A stretch of 64,000 bases of DNA from Dyadobacter sp. NIV53 (GCF_019711195.1 NZ_CP081299.1:6544501-6608500); one strand, 5' to 3'; counted from the stretch's first letter, positions 54,335-63,020 are shown. Notes: a model not told the origin generated them from the sequence alone. Made by a program: numbers and translations.

Positions 54335-55342
54335 ATGCATGCAGGTAAATCCTATAAACTTTCAGAATTTTTATTCTGGACCCGAAGAAGCATTTATGTA
54401 CTGATTATTTTGGGAATAGTACCCGTTTTCTTATATCATTTTGCTGGCTTGAAATGGTTAAATATTCCCTGGCCGGTTGTTGCGCTTTTGGGGACAGCAA
54501 CTGCATTTATTGTTGGTTTTAAAAATACCCAAACTTATAACCGGACTGAGGAGGCCCAGCAAATTTGGACTACTATTCTTAATCTGAGCAGGGCATGGGG
54601 CCTTGTTAGCAGGGATTATTTTGATAATCCGGCGAAGACAAAAGATCTGATTTATGGGCATCTTGCGTGGCTTACCGCGCTGCGTTACCAGATGAGGGAA
54701 CACAGGATCTGGGAAAGTACGGCCAAAAAACATAATGCGGAATACAGCCGGTTTTATTCTATTCCGGAAAAAGAAATGCCGTTAAAGAAGGAACTTGCAA
54801 AATACCTTTCAACCGAAGATTTAACATACATTCTCAAAACAGGAAACAAGGCCACGCATATCATGGGACTGCAAAGCCGGACTTTAAAAGAACTTTACCG
54901 GAACGAACAAATTGTGCTGCTTCAGTTTGTGGAAATGGAAAGAGGAATTAAGGAGTTTTTTGTACAGCAGGGTAAAGCTGAACAGATAAAAGATTCGCCC
55001 TATCCGAGACAATACGCGATTATTAATACGCTTTTCGTACGTCTGTTTTGCTTGCTGCTTCCCTTCGGAATGCTCAAAGAATTTGAAAAACTGGATGAGC
55101 TGGTCGATGGTGTGATGAAAGGCCAGATGGTTTGGCTCGTTGTTCCTTTCAGTATTATGATTTCCTGGATGTATACTTCGTTGGAGCAGGTTGGAGAAAG
55201 TACTGAAAATCCTTTCGAAGGAGGTGCAAACGATGTTCCGATATCCCAAATGTGCAGGAATATGGAAATTGAACTGAGAGAATTTCTTGGAGAGACTGAA
55301 CTGCCGTTACCACTTCAGGCTCAGAATAATATTATTCTTTAA
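54335..55342 (+). CDS. bestrophin family chloride channel-like protein
   Basis: 335-residue integral membrane protein of the bestrophin/UPF0187 family. FWTRRSIYVLIILGIVPVFL at the start, WPVVALLGTATAFIVGFKNT forming the pore neck, then NRTEEAQQIW and SRAWGLVSRDYF, and later PFGMLKEFEKL and WTYTS-like WMYTSLEQVGESTENPFEGG with the acidic calcium-clasp-like region. Bacterial bestrophins form pentameric anion or cation channels. Last gene before a GC-rich repeat tract. Confidence 0.92.
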   Translation: MHAGKSYKLSEFLFWTRRSIYVLIILGIVPVFLYHFAGLKWLNIPWPVVALLGTATAFIVGFKNTQTYNRTEEAQQIWTTILNLSRAWGLVSRDYFDNPAKTKDLIYGHLAWLTALRYQMREHRIWESTAKKHNAEYSRFYSIPEKEMPLKKELAKYLSTEDLTYILKTGNKATHIMGLQSRTLKELYRNEQIVLLQFVEMERGIKEFFVQQGKAEQIKDSPYPRQYAIINTLFVRLFCLLLPFGMLKEFEKLDELVDGVMKGQMVWLVVPFSIMISWMYTSLEQVGESTENPFEGGANDVPISQMCRNMEIELREFLGETELPLPLQAQNNIIL

Positions 55343-55525
55343 CAGCACCTGGCCGTCGGTTTTTGGTTGTCGGCAACCGGCTTTCGCATTCCTGGAAGTT
55401 CAGATAATAAAATTGCCTGATTTTTTCATTCCGGAATTTATCTGAAACCCGGCAATATCCTCCGACCGCCAACCACAGGCCGCCGACCACCGACTGCCGA
55501 ACGCCGACTGCCGACCGCCAATTAA
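55343..55525. repeat. GCCGACYGCC-rich inverted repeat tract
   Basis: Left part GGCCGTCGGTTTTTGGTTGT CGGCAACCGG, right part repeated CCGACCGCCAACC, GGCCGCCGACC, ACCGACTGCCGAACGCCGAC. The right part pairs with the left part and is built from a tandem CCGAC(T/C)GCC unit like that in repeat copy A. About 180 bases between the bestrophin and pirin genes. Confidence 0.6.
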
Positions 55526-55546
55526 TTACCATTAACTATCTATACT

Positions 55547-56425
55547 ATGAACAATTTACAAATTTCCGCAGTGCTTCAAACTAATAATACGGGAAACAGC
55601 GAGTTTTCGGCAAGAAAAGTCCGTGGTGCTTATTTCAAAGGACTTATGGATCCATTGATAGGATTTGACCATTTTCAACTGACTAATGATGTTTTCGGTG
55701 CGCATCCACACGCAGGAATGTCGGCAATCAGTTATTTATTTGATGATTCTGTGCCTTATCATAATCTGGATTCGATTGGGACCGACCGCATGATCACACC
55801 TGGAAGTATGATGTGGACCTGGGCTGGCAGCGGCGTTGTACACACCGAATTTCCCGTACCGAACGGCGGAAGAGTACACGGTCTTCAGTTGTTTGTGAAC
55901 ATACCTGCTCACAACAAGCAGCATCCGCCACAAAGCCTATTTGTTGATCGTTCAGATATTCCTGAAATTTCCGAAGCCGGTTTGAAAGTAAGAGTCGTTA
56001 GCGGTAGTACAGGCAGTACTGTCAATGCTGCCCAAACGCCTGATAAACTGACTTTCCTGCATATTTTTATCTCGGCTGGTAAAAGTTTCACACACAAACT
56101 ACCCAAAGGCTGGACCGGAACCATCTATACAATCATTGGAAGTATTAATTTCGAAAATACAACCGGTTCATTGAAATTAGGCTCAGGAACGGTCATTTCC
56201 GTTGGATTATCAGACAATGACGAAGATTTAACTTTCAGCGCAGATGACGACAGTCAGGTTATTTTATTAAGCGGCGAGCCCTTAAATGAAGAAATTTTCT
56301 CATCCGGTGCAATGGCAATGAGTTCACCTGGCGAGCTGGGTAAAGCAATTTCAGATTTTGAGGAAGGGAAAATGGGTTTTATCAAGGTGCAGGGAGAAAA
56401 CAGGAAAGTAGTGCTGCCGGTTTAA
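55547..56425 (+). CDS. pirin family protein
   Basis: 292-residue cupin-fold protein of the pirin family. The N-terminal half has the metal-binding cluster DPLIGFDHFQLTNDVFGAHP HAGMSAISYLF and GSMMWTWAGSGVVHTEFPVP, the usual four-ligand (His/His/His/Glu) set. The C-terminal half (GKSFTHKLPKGWTG, GEPLNEEIFSSGAMAMS) forms the second cupin. Pirins act as quercetin-degrading enzymes or transcriptional cofactors, and the role here is unknown. Preceded by the repeat tract and followed by repeat copy D. Confidence 0.92.
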   Translation: MNNLQISAVLQTNNTGNSEFSARKVRGAYFKGLMDPLIGFDHFQLTNDVFGAHPHAGMSAISYLFDDSVPYHNLDSIGTDRMITPGSMMWTWAGSGVVHTEFPVPNGGRVHGLQLFVNIPAHNKQHPPQSLFVDRSDIPEISEAGLKVRVVSGSTGSTVNAAQTPDKLTFLHIFISAGKSFTHKLPKGWTGTIYTIIGSINFENTTGSLKLGSGTVISVGLSDNDEDLTFSADDDSQVILLSGEPLNEEIFSSGAMAMSSPGELGKAISDFEEGKMGFIKVQGENRKVVLPV

Positions 56426-56429
56426 TATA

Positions 56430-56527
56430 TCGTTTTGTATTCGGCAGTCGGTAATCATCCAAAATTTCGTTTCCTGCATCAATTTGACATCCGAATACCG
56501 ATAGCATTTTAAAAGAGTTCGTGATAT
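56430..56527. repeat. interspersed palindromic repeat, copy D
   Basis: GTATTCGGCAGTCGGTAATC ATCCAAAATTTCGTTTCCTG, CATCAATTTGACATCCG, then AATACCGATAGCATTTT and AGTTCGTGATAT. Same order as copy B but with more changes. It begins 5 bases after the pirin stop. Confidence 0.65.
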
Positions 56528-56703
56528 GTCTCTTTAATTCAAATATTTGTAACAAGATTATGAATAGTAGCCAATGAATATAGGATCCTGCCGCTTAGTG
56601 GCTACCTGTTTGTAGCAACATGATTAATCCAAAAACATAACGTGCCGTAGGTACGCAACGCGTAAGATTTTTTCAATCACATAATTTTTAAACCAGCACT
56701 AAA

Positions 56704-57147
56704 ATGAGCACAAGACTTTTGATTCACAAGGCGTATCCTGATGGTTATAACGCTTTAAACGCAATGGATAAAGTAATTAAAGAATCCGGTATTGATAAGT
56801 GGTATCAGGAATTAATTAAGATCCGAGCTTCGCATATCAACGGATGTGCTTTTTGTTTAGACAAACATACCAGGGATGCGCTGCTGCTGAATATTAATCC
56901 CAGAAAAATAACGCTAATACCCGTTTGGCGGGAAGCAACTGACCATTTTACGGAAGAGGAGCAAGTGATTCTCAGACTTACCGAAGAGATTACTTCAATT
57001 TATAAGGATGGCCTCAGTGATGACGTTTATAACGAAAGTATTCGCTTGTTCGGCGAGGGACTGACGGCACAACTAATAATGGCTGCAACCGTAATCAATG
57101 CCTGGAACCGAATTGGTGTTGGGCTCAAAATGCAGCCTAAGTTTTAA
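56704..57147 (+). CDS. carboxymuconolactone decarboxylase family protein (AhpD-like)
   Basis: 147 residues, all-helical AhpD fold: LIKIRASHINGCAFCLDKHT RDALL holds the redox C-x2-C-x3-H motif typical of AhpD-like peroxidase partners. Then VWREATDHFTEEEQVILRLT. Likely a thiol peroxidase or alkyl-hydroperoxide reductase helper. It has an intact reading frame, in contrast to the frameshifted relative at 819-1260. It ends 8 bases before the palindrome 57155-57225, which separates it from the flavohemoprotein gene. Confidence 0.92.
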   Translation: MSTRLLIHKAYPDGYNALNAMDKVIKESGIDKWYQELIKIRASHINGCAFCLDKHTRDALLLNINPRKITLIPVWREATDHFTEEEQVILRLTEEITSIYKDGLSDDVYNESIRLFGEGLTAQLIMAATVINAWNRIGVGLKMQPKF

Positions 57148-57154
57148 GTCAATA

Positions 57155-57225
57155 GAATATCCGTAGCACGGCCGATAAACCAAGCGTGATTTAGTCCTCT
57201 GGTTTCAGCCGTGCCACGGATATTC
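57155..57225. terminator. long palindrome between AhpD-like and flavohemoprotein genes (repeat copy 2)
   Basis: GAATATCCGTAGCACGGC pairs with GCCGTGCCACGGATATTC (one wobble), followed inward by AAACC/GGTTT. Lies between convergent genes, so it can end both transcripts. Its arms are the same as in the inverted repeat at 37883-37950. Confidence 0.8.
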
Positions 57226-57269
57226 TTCAACTTAAGAATAACTAAGAAATACTACCCTTTCATGTTAAG

Positions 57270-58478
57270 CTATAATTGCAGCGTTTGCGGGCCGAATTCT
57301 TCAAAGTGAATAGCTTCTTTGCTGATACCTTTTTCAATGAGTTCCTTATAATGTTTGGTGATAAAAGGGCCCGGGCCGCAGATATAATATTCTGCATCCG
57401 CAGGAAGAATCCCGCTGTCAAACTGACTGAGATCAACCCAACCTTCGTAAGTATTGGCCGAAACGTCGTTATCCTCAATCCGGTCATAAAAAATGTGTTT
57501 TTGCAGGTCTTGTTTTTCATCCGACCAGTAATCAAGCACTTCCCGGAAAGCATGCACTTTTTCATCACGACAGCCGTGAATCCAGGTTTTTTGTTTTTTG
57601 CTTCCGCTCTGTATCAGCTTTTCAAGCATACTGATCAATGGTGTCTGACCAACGCCGCCGCTGATAAAAACAACCGGATGGTCACCATCTGTATTGAGTA
57701 TAAAATTACCGGCTGGTGCAGAAACTTCAATAATATCTCCTGAATTTAAAAAATCATGCAGCCTGTTGCTGATCATTCCATCCGGATTAACATTGGCTGA
57801 GCTTTCCTTTTTTACCGAGATACGGTAATATTCCCCATTCGGAGAACTGGAAATACTGTACTGCCGCGGTTGCAAAAGATTGAGTTCAGGTATGAAAAGC
57901 CGGATGCTGATGTATTGGCCGGGAATAAAATCGGCCACCGGACCCTGATCGGCCGGGTACAAATGAAACGAAGTAATTTCAGCGGATTCAACGATCTTTT
58001 CTTTAATTATGAATGGTTTCCAGCCACTCCAGCCGCCTTTCTTTTGCACCTGTTTGCCATACAAATGGCTTTCGTGGCCCGACATGATGCTTGCCAGCTG
58101 ATTGTAGGCGACTTCCCAGGCATCCAGGATATCGGGTGTTGCAGCTTCTCCCAATACTTCGGAAATAGAAGCCAGCAAATGTTTTCCAACAATAATATAA
58201 TGTTCAGGCCTGATATCAAGACTAACATGCTTCTGGCTGATTCCATCAACCGCAGGCATTAAAACCGCGGGATTTTCAATATTTTCTGCATAAGCCAGAA
58301 TCGCCATTGCAAGGGCAGTTTGTTGTCTGCTGTTTTGCTGATTGGCCATATTAAACACATTTTTTAGCTCAGGATTTCCCTTAAACATGCGTTTGTAAAA
58401 ATAATCAGTCAGTAAAACACCGTTTTCTTTCAAAATCGGTACTGTTGCTTTTATCAGGTTTTTTTGATCTGTGGTCAT
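57270..58478 (-). CDS. hmp: nitric-oxide-detoxifying flavohemoprotein
   Basis: 402-residue three-domain enzyme that converts NO and O2 to nitrate with NAD(P)H. Globin domain (about 1-135; proximal haem His84 in ISQKHVSL), FAD domain (about 150-255; RQYSISSS at 205-212) and NAD domain (about 265-395; SGGVGQTPLISML at 273-285 and YYICGPGPF at 365-373). Cytosolic. It faces away from an NsrR-like Rrf2 regulator gene, and the shared gap contains a palindromic operator candidate overlapping its promoter, so induction by nitric oxide is expected. Confidence 0.97.
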   Translation of the reverse strand: MTTDQKNLIKATVPILKENGVLLTDYFYKRMFKGNPELKNVFNMANQQNSRQQTALAMAILAYAENIENPAVLMPAVDGISQKHVSLDIRPEHYIIVGKHLLASISEVLGEAATPDILDAWEVAYNQLASIMSGHESHLYGKQVQKKGGWSGWKPFIIKEKIVESAEITSFHLYPADQGPVADFIPGQYISIRLFIPELNLLQPRQYSISSSPNGEYYRISVKKESSANVNPDGMISNRLHDFLNSGDIIEVSAPAGNFILNTDGDHPVVFISGGVGQTPLISMLEKLIQSGSKKQKTWIHGCRDEKVHAFREVLDYWSDEKQDLQKHIFYDRIEDNDVSANTYEGWVDLSQFDSGILPADAEYYICGPGPFITKHYKELIEKGISKEAIHFEEFGPQTLQL

Positions 58479-58521
58479 TGTTTTTTTGGATAGGATTTTC
58501 GTGTAAATGGCTTTTGACGAA

Positions 58522-58529
58522 CAAATATA
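58522..58529 (-). promoter_or_regulatory. -7 box for the flavohemoprotein gene
   Basis: Minus strand TATATTTG, matching TAnnTTTG, 43 bases from the ATG at 58478. The expected -33 position coincides with the palindrome 58547-58564. No exact TTTG is seen there, so activity may depend on the regulator. Confidence 0.5.
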
Positions 58530-58546
58530 AAACTAAATAAATAATA

Positions 58547-58564
58547 AAAGATCTTTTTATCTTT
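58547..58564. promoter_or_regulatory. AAAGAT-N6-ATCTTT palindrome, candidate operator
   Basis: Perfect inverted repeat AAAGAT (58547-58552), CTTTTT spacer, ATCTTT (58559-58564), between the divergent hmp and Rrf2 genes and overlapping the -33 region of hmp. The half-site resembles the A-rich AAGAT half-sites known for NsrR. Confidence 0.65.
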
Positions 58565-58668
58565 TACTATTTTACCTGGTGTTAACTTTGCTTTTCTTCC
58601 TGAATTAATAAAAGAGTTTTATGTCTTAATTTGTTTAAAAAGTTTATATTTACTACAAACAGATAGTT

Positions 58669-59106
58669 ATGATTTTTTCCAAAACATGTGAATACGCGAT
58701 AAGGGCTGTAATCTTTATTGCGCAGAAATCAGAAAAAGGGGCGAAGGCAGGAATCAGGGAAATCGCTGAAGGAATAGATTCGCCTGTACCATTTATTGCA
58801 AAAATTCTTCAGGATCTGAGTAAAAGAGGATTGGTACAGTCGAGCAAAGGGCCAAACGGGGGTTTTTATGTTGATGACGATGGGCTGAAAATAACTCTGG
58901 CAGACATTGTAAAAGCAGTTGACGGGGATAATATTTTTACCGGATGTGGTTTGGGACTGAAAAACTGCTCGGAAACAAAACCTTGCCCGCTTCACAACGA
59001 GTTCAAGGTGATCAGAACCAAAATACAGGTAACACTCAGTTCAGCTACGATCGGAGAATTTAATGAGAGCCTTAATCTGGGACTGAGTTTTATTAAAGAA
59101 AGGTGA
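58669..59106 (+). CDS. Rrf2 family regulator, NsrR-like
   Basis: 145-residue Rrf2-type repressor. The N-terminal winged helix (MIFSKTCEYAIRAVIFIAQK, AGIREIAEGIDSPVPFIAKI LQDLSKRGLVQSSKGPNGGF) binds DNA. Three cysteines in the loop CGLGLKNCSETKPC can hold an iron-sulfur cluster, as in NsrR and IscR. Damage to the cluster by NO would release the operator and induce hmp. Divergent position and the palindrome in between support this partner. Autoregulation is likely. Confidence 0.9.
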   Translation: MIFSKTCEYAIRAVIFIAQKSEKGAKAGIREIAEGIDSPVPFIAKILQDLSKRGLVQSSKGPNGGFYVDDDGLKITLADIVKAVDGDNIFTGCGLGLKNCSETKPCPLHNEFKVIRTKIQVTLSSATIGEFNESLNLGLSFIKER

Positions 59107-59225
59107 TTCTGGCAGGATTTTCATTTCGCAAAAAATTGAATAATTGAAAGGTAATAGGAGTGCTTTTTCCATATATGCCCTTTATTAAAACCAGATTAGT
59201 TATTTGAATTATTTAACTTTGTGTC

Positions 59226-60098
59226 ATGGAAGATCAACTGGTTTCTACAATATCCGGGTTTAATACGAATGACCTTAAACTGAAAGGTTTCAAAGTGTAT
59301 GAAATAGAAACGGCTGTGAGCCCGGTTCCTAAATACAGCCGGAGAGACTTTTACAAGGTTTGTATGATTACCGGAAAGACGCTTATTCATTACGCCGACA
59401 AGGGAATTGAACTGGACGATACATTTTTGTTTTTTGCCAATCCGCATATTCCATATTCGTCGGAAGTATTATGCCCGGAGCAAACCGGTTACGCCTGCCT
59501 GTTCACTGAAGAATTTCTTAAAACCAACGACCGCTCTGAAAGTTTACAGCAATCGCCTTTATTCAAACTGGGTGGTACGCCATTATTTACGCTGGATCAG
59601 GAGCAAAAGGAGTTTTTGACCACGATATATAAAAAGATGCTTAAAGAACAGGATGCTGATTATGTGTATAAGGATGAGCTGGTTCGGAATTATATTAACC
59701 TGATTATCCATGAAGCTTTAAAGCTGGAACCATCCGATAATTTTTTTGTACATAAAAATGCTTCGTCACGTATTACTTCACTTTTTCTTGAATTACTGGA
59801 GAGACAGTTTCCGATTGAAAGTCCGGTTAGCCCGCTGATTTTGAAAACCGCGCAAGATTACGCGGCAAGGCTTTCTGTGCATGTCAACCATTTGAACCGT
59901 TCAGTCCGGGAAGTAACAGGTAAGTCCACAACAACCCTGATCACCGACAGGATTATCATTGAGGCAAAAGCACTTTTACAGCATACCGACTGGAGTATCG
60001 GGGATATCGGTTACGGCCTTGGGTTTGATTATCCCACACATTTTAACAATTATTTCAAAAAAGCCACTGGTGTTGTACCAAAGTCAGTTCGCGCATAA
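59226..60098 (+). CDS. AraC family transcriptional regulator
   Basis: 290 residues: an N-terminal cupin-type domain (YEIETAVSPVPKYSRRDFYK, DDTFLFFANPHIPYSSE) and a C-terminal AraC domain (about 190-288; ARLSVHVNHLNRSVREVTGK and IGDIGYGLGFDYPTHFNNYF KKATG). No operon partner before it. The downstream molybdopterin-oxidoreductase gene starts 109 bases on in the same direction and could be its target. Confidence 0.93.
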   Translation: MEDQLVSTISGFNTNDLKLKGFKVYEIETAVSPVPKYSRRDFYKVCMITGKTLIHYADKGIELDDTFLFFANPHIPYSSEVLCPEQTGYACLFTEEFLKTNDRSESLQQSPLFKLGGTPLFTLDQEQKEFLTTIYKKMLKEQDADYVYKDELVRNYINLIIHEALKLEPSDNFFVHKNASSRITSLFLELLERQFPIESPVSPLILKTAQDYAARLSVHVNHLNRSVREVTGKSTTTLITDRIIIEAKALLQHTDWSIGDIGYGLGFDYPTHFNNYFKKATGVVPKSVRA

Positions 60099-60207
60099 AT
60101 TGTTTGAAATCCTTACTTTTCTGTTTGTAATCCGTTAACCGGCTTGTTTTTGGTGTAGTATATTTGTGCTGATTTCATTGACACTCTGCTTCCAGCTACA
60201 AAATTTT

Positions 60208-62388
60208 ATGAACAGTTCTTCCAAACCATTGTCCCGCCGGGATTTTCTGCAATACGCCGGTTTGTCTGGTACAGCCTTGTTACTTGGCCTCTCACGCTCC
60301 TCGGCAGGTACCGACAAATTGGAAATTGCCTCTGGTACCTCAGCTGATTCCATTCAATTTACGCCTTACATCCGAATTGATCCAAAAGGAACTATAATTA
60401 TTTATAATACAAGGCCGGAAATGGGGCAGGGTACATTCCAGTCTGTTCCGGCATTGATCTGTGAGGAACTTGAAGTGTCGCTGGATCAGGTTACGATAAA
60501 ACAATCGAATGGTGAGAAAGAATTAGGAAATATGCAGCGTGCTGGCGGCAGCGCATCCATTCGTACCGGTTACATGGAGCTTCGGAAAATAGGTGCCGCG
60601 GCAAGGGAAATGCTGGTACTCGCGGCAAGTACAAAATGGAAAGTGGATGTGGCCAGTTGCAAAGCAGAAGCTGGCAAAGTGATCCATATTCCCACACAGA
60701 AAGTTTTAACCTATGGAGAATTGGCACAGGAAGCATCGTTGCTGGAAATTCCAAAAGAACCGAAATTAAAGGACAAAAAGGACTTTAAAATTTTAACAAA
60801 GGACATAAGAAGGCCGGATGTTCCTATGAAAACAAATGGTACCGCCGAATTTGGTATTGATGTGGACGTGCCAGGTATGGTTTACGCTACCATTGCCCGA
60901 TGTCCGGTTCTGGGCGGCACATTAAAGAGCTTTGATGCCAGCGAAACCCTGAAAATACCTGGCGTTGAAAAGGTCGTGGAAGTAGAAAGAACAGTGGGGA
61001 AATATCATTATGTGGGTGTTGCTGTAATAGCCAATAGTTACTGGACTGCAATAAAAGGGCGAAAATTGCTTAAAATTAACTGGGATACCAAGGGTTATGA
61101 AACTTTCAGTTCAGCCAAATATGAAGAACATCTGAGGTTACTGGCTGGCCAGGAAGGTTTATTGGACAAAAATGCTGGCGACGTTGAAAAAGTAAATTTA
61201 CCAGCTGGCCGAATTGTAAGTGCTTTTTATGAAACGCCGATGGTGGCGCATCATACTATGGAGCCGGTCAACTGCATAGCGCATGTACAAGGCGATAAAC
61301 TTGAAATCTGGACATCCACGCAAGTGCCTTCCACACTAACAGGGAGCGGGCCGGATGATTTGCACAAACACACAGGTTTTGCTCCGGAAAATATAAAACT
61401 GCACGCTAAATTTATAGGCGGGGGCCTGGGACGGAGACTATATATAGACTACATCATTGAGACTGTCAATCTGGCAAAGCAAGTCGGTAAACCTGTGAAA
61501 GTGATCTGGTCGCGTGAGGATACAACCGTAATGGGGCCATTCCGACCTATGACTTTTTCACAACTGCAAGGCGGCATTTCAGAAGAAGGTAACCTGGTGA
61601 TGTTCCAGCATAAAGTGATCAGCCCTTCCTACTTTGATTCACTCCAAAGCAATTGGGATAAAACCAAGGTTGATAAAATAATGGTGGAAGGCATTGCGGA
61701 GCAGGCATACGAAATTCCCAACCTGAAAACGTCGTACGTAAGGGCTGATTATCATGTTCCGGTTGCAGCCTGGCGGTCGGTCACCAGTTCAACTTTATCT
61801 TTTCCACACGAATGCTTTATTGATGAGCTTGCGGCAAAAGCCGGCCGGGATCCGTTGGCTTTCCGGTTGGCGATGATGACCAAAGATTCCGATGCAAAAC
61901 GCGTGTTACTTAAACTGAAAGAACTGAGTAACTGGGATAAACCACTTCCAAAAGGCAAAGCCAGGGGTATTGCGCAATGGGAATTTTTTGCAGGGCTATG
62001 TGCACAGGTTGTTGAGATCAGCATGCAGAATGACGGCTCGATTAAAGTAAACAAGGTCATTGCCGTTATTGATTTGGGTGAAGTTGTGAGTCCTGATAAT
62101 GTACGAAACCAGGTCGAGGGAGCTATTGTGATGGCTCTTGGCGCGGCGACAAAACCGGGAATTACCCTGGCAAATGGCAAAGTGCAGCAAAGTAATTTTC
62201 ATGATAATCCGGTTTTGCGTATCAACGAAATGCCAGCGATCGAAGTACACATATTGGCCGAAGGAGGAAAAGTAAAAGGTGTTGGTGAGCCTGGATTGCC
62301 TCCGTTTGCTCCCGCGCTGGGCAACGCTATTTTCGCATTAACAGGCAAACGTGTTAGAAAAATGCCTATTGATCTGGCGAATGTGTAA
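60208..62388 (+). CDS. xanthine dehydrogenase family molybdopterin-binding subunit (IorB-like)
   Basis: About 726-residue catalytic subunit of the aldehyde oxidase/isoquinoline 1-oxidoreductase type. Twin-arginine signal SRRDFLQYAGLSGTALLLGL (start ATG 60208, not the ATG at 60166), so it is exported folded with its Mo cofactor. Mo-pterin contacts PEMGQGTFQSVPALICEEL, QRAGGSASIRTGYMELR, HTMEPVNCIAHV, GGGLGRRLYIDY and the catalytic Glu in VGEPGLPPFAPALGNAIFAL. The iron-sulfur partner (IorA-like) normally needed for electron exit is not encoded on either side. It either uses one encoded elsewhere or a cytochrome. An AraC regulator precedes it. Confidence 0.94.
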   Translation: MNSSSKPLSRRDFLQYAGLSGTALLLGLSRSSAGTDKLEIASGTSADSIQFTPYIRIDPKGTIIIYNTRPEMGQGTFQSVPALICEELEVSLDQVTIKQSNGEKELGNMQRAGGSASIRTGYMELRKIGAAAREMLVLAASTKWKVDVASCKAEAGKVIHIPTQKVLTYGELAQEASLLEIPKEPKLKDKKDFKILTKDIRRPDVPMKTNGTAEFGIDVDVPGMVYATIARCPVLGGTLKSFDASETLKIPGVEKVVEVERTVGKYHYVGVAVIANSYWTAIKGRKLLKINWDTKGYETFSSAKYEEHLRLLAGQEGLLDKNAGDVEKVNLPAGRIVSAFYETPMVAHHTMEPVNCIAHVQGDKLEIWTSTQVPSTLTGSGPDDLHKHTGFAPENIKLHAKFIGGGLGRRLYIDYIIETVNLAKQVGKPVKVIWSREDTTVMGPFRPMTFSQLQGGISEEGNLVMFQHKVISPSYFDSLQSNWDKTKVDKIMVEGIAEQAYEIPNLKTSYVRADYHVPVAAWRSVTSSTLSFPHECFIDELAAKAGRDPLAFRLAMMTKDSDAKRVLLKLKELSNWDKPLPKGKARGIAQWEFFAGLCAQVVEISMQNDGSIKVNKVIAVIDLGEVVSPDNVRNQVEGAIVMALGAATKPGITLANGKVQQSNFHDNPVLRINEMPAIEVHILAEGGKVKGVGEPGLPPFAPALGNAIFALTGKRVRKMPIDLANV

Positions 62389-62497
62389 TATTCCAATCCA
62401 CCAGGTGTGATGGCAAAGTAACGCCTGAGTAAACGGTAGATTATACAGATAAAAACAATTTCCGTTAAGAAAGAAATATAGGTATAAACCAAAAATC

Positions 62498-62912
62498 ATG
62501 AATCAAACAGATAAAGAACAAACTGCTATACCCGAAGGTGCAACTCAGGCGCCTTCCGATTACTTTACTGGTACTGCGTGGATCAAAACAATGGTACCCG
62601 CCAATGACGAAACGGATTGCACAGTAAGCGATGTCACTTTTGAGCCGGGAGCGAGAAATAATTGGCATACCCATCCAAACGGACAAATTTTGGTTGCCAC
62701 TTTGGGCACTGGTTATTATCAGGAAAAGGGCAAACCGATTCAAATTCTGCAAAAAGGCGATGCCGTTAATATAGCGCCTGATGTCTTGCATTGGCACGGT
62801 GCTTCTCCTGACAGCCGTTTTACACATTGCCATTAATCCAAATGTGAGTAAAGGCGGGGCCGTAATATGGTTACAGCCGGTTACTGATGAGGAATACCTG
62901 GGAAAAGTTTAA
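62498..62912 (+). CDS. cupin domain protein, C-terminus frameshifted
   Basis: Small cupin. WIKTMVPANDETDCTVSDVT, ARNNWHTHPNGQILVATLGT with His ligands HxH, KGDAVNIAPDVLHWHGASPD with two more His. The first frame ends at 62836 just after DSRFTHCH. Two bases off, the sequence continues AINPNVSKGGAVIWLQPVTD and EEYLGKV to a stop at 62910-62912, which is the usual cupin end after FTHIAI. A two-base deletion near 62826 explains it. Probably an inactive or shortened protein unless it is a base-calling error. It shares the direction of the molybdopterin gene. Confidence 0.82.
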
Positions 62913-62989
62913 AACCTGTAGAAAATGAGACCAGCAATTTCAGCTTTTATATTAGGGAACATTTACATTAATATCCTTCGATTAAGATC

Positions 62990-63020
62990 AAAAAAAATGG
63001 CTTCCGGAAATGGAAGCCAT
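62990..63020 (-). terminator. intrinsic terminator of the minus-strand exported protein
   Basis: Minus strand: perfect 9-bp stem ATGGCTTCC/GGAAGCCAT with a 6-base loop, followed by eight T. It is 25 bases beyond the stop of the next gene. Confidence 0.93.

Noticed and set aside
56597..56612. TGGCTACCTGTTTGTA as a sigma-54 site before the AhpD-like gene
   Set aside because: Both halves deviate (TGGCTA, TTGT), so not enough to support it.
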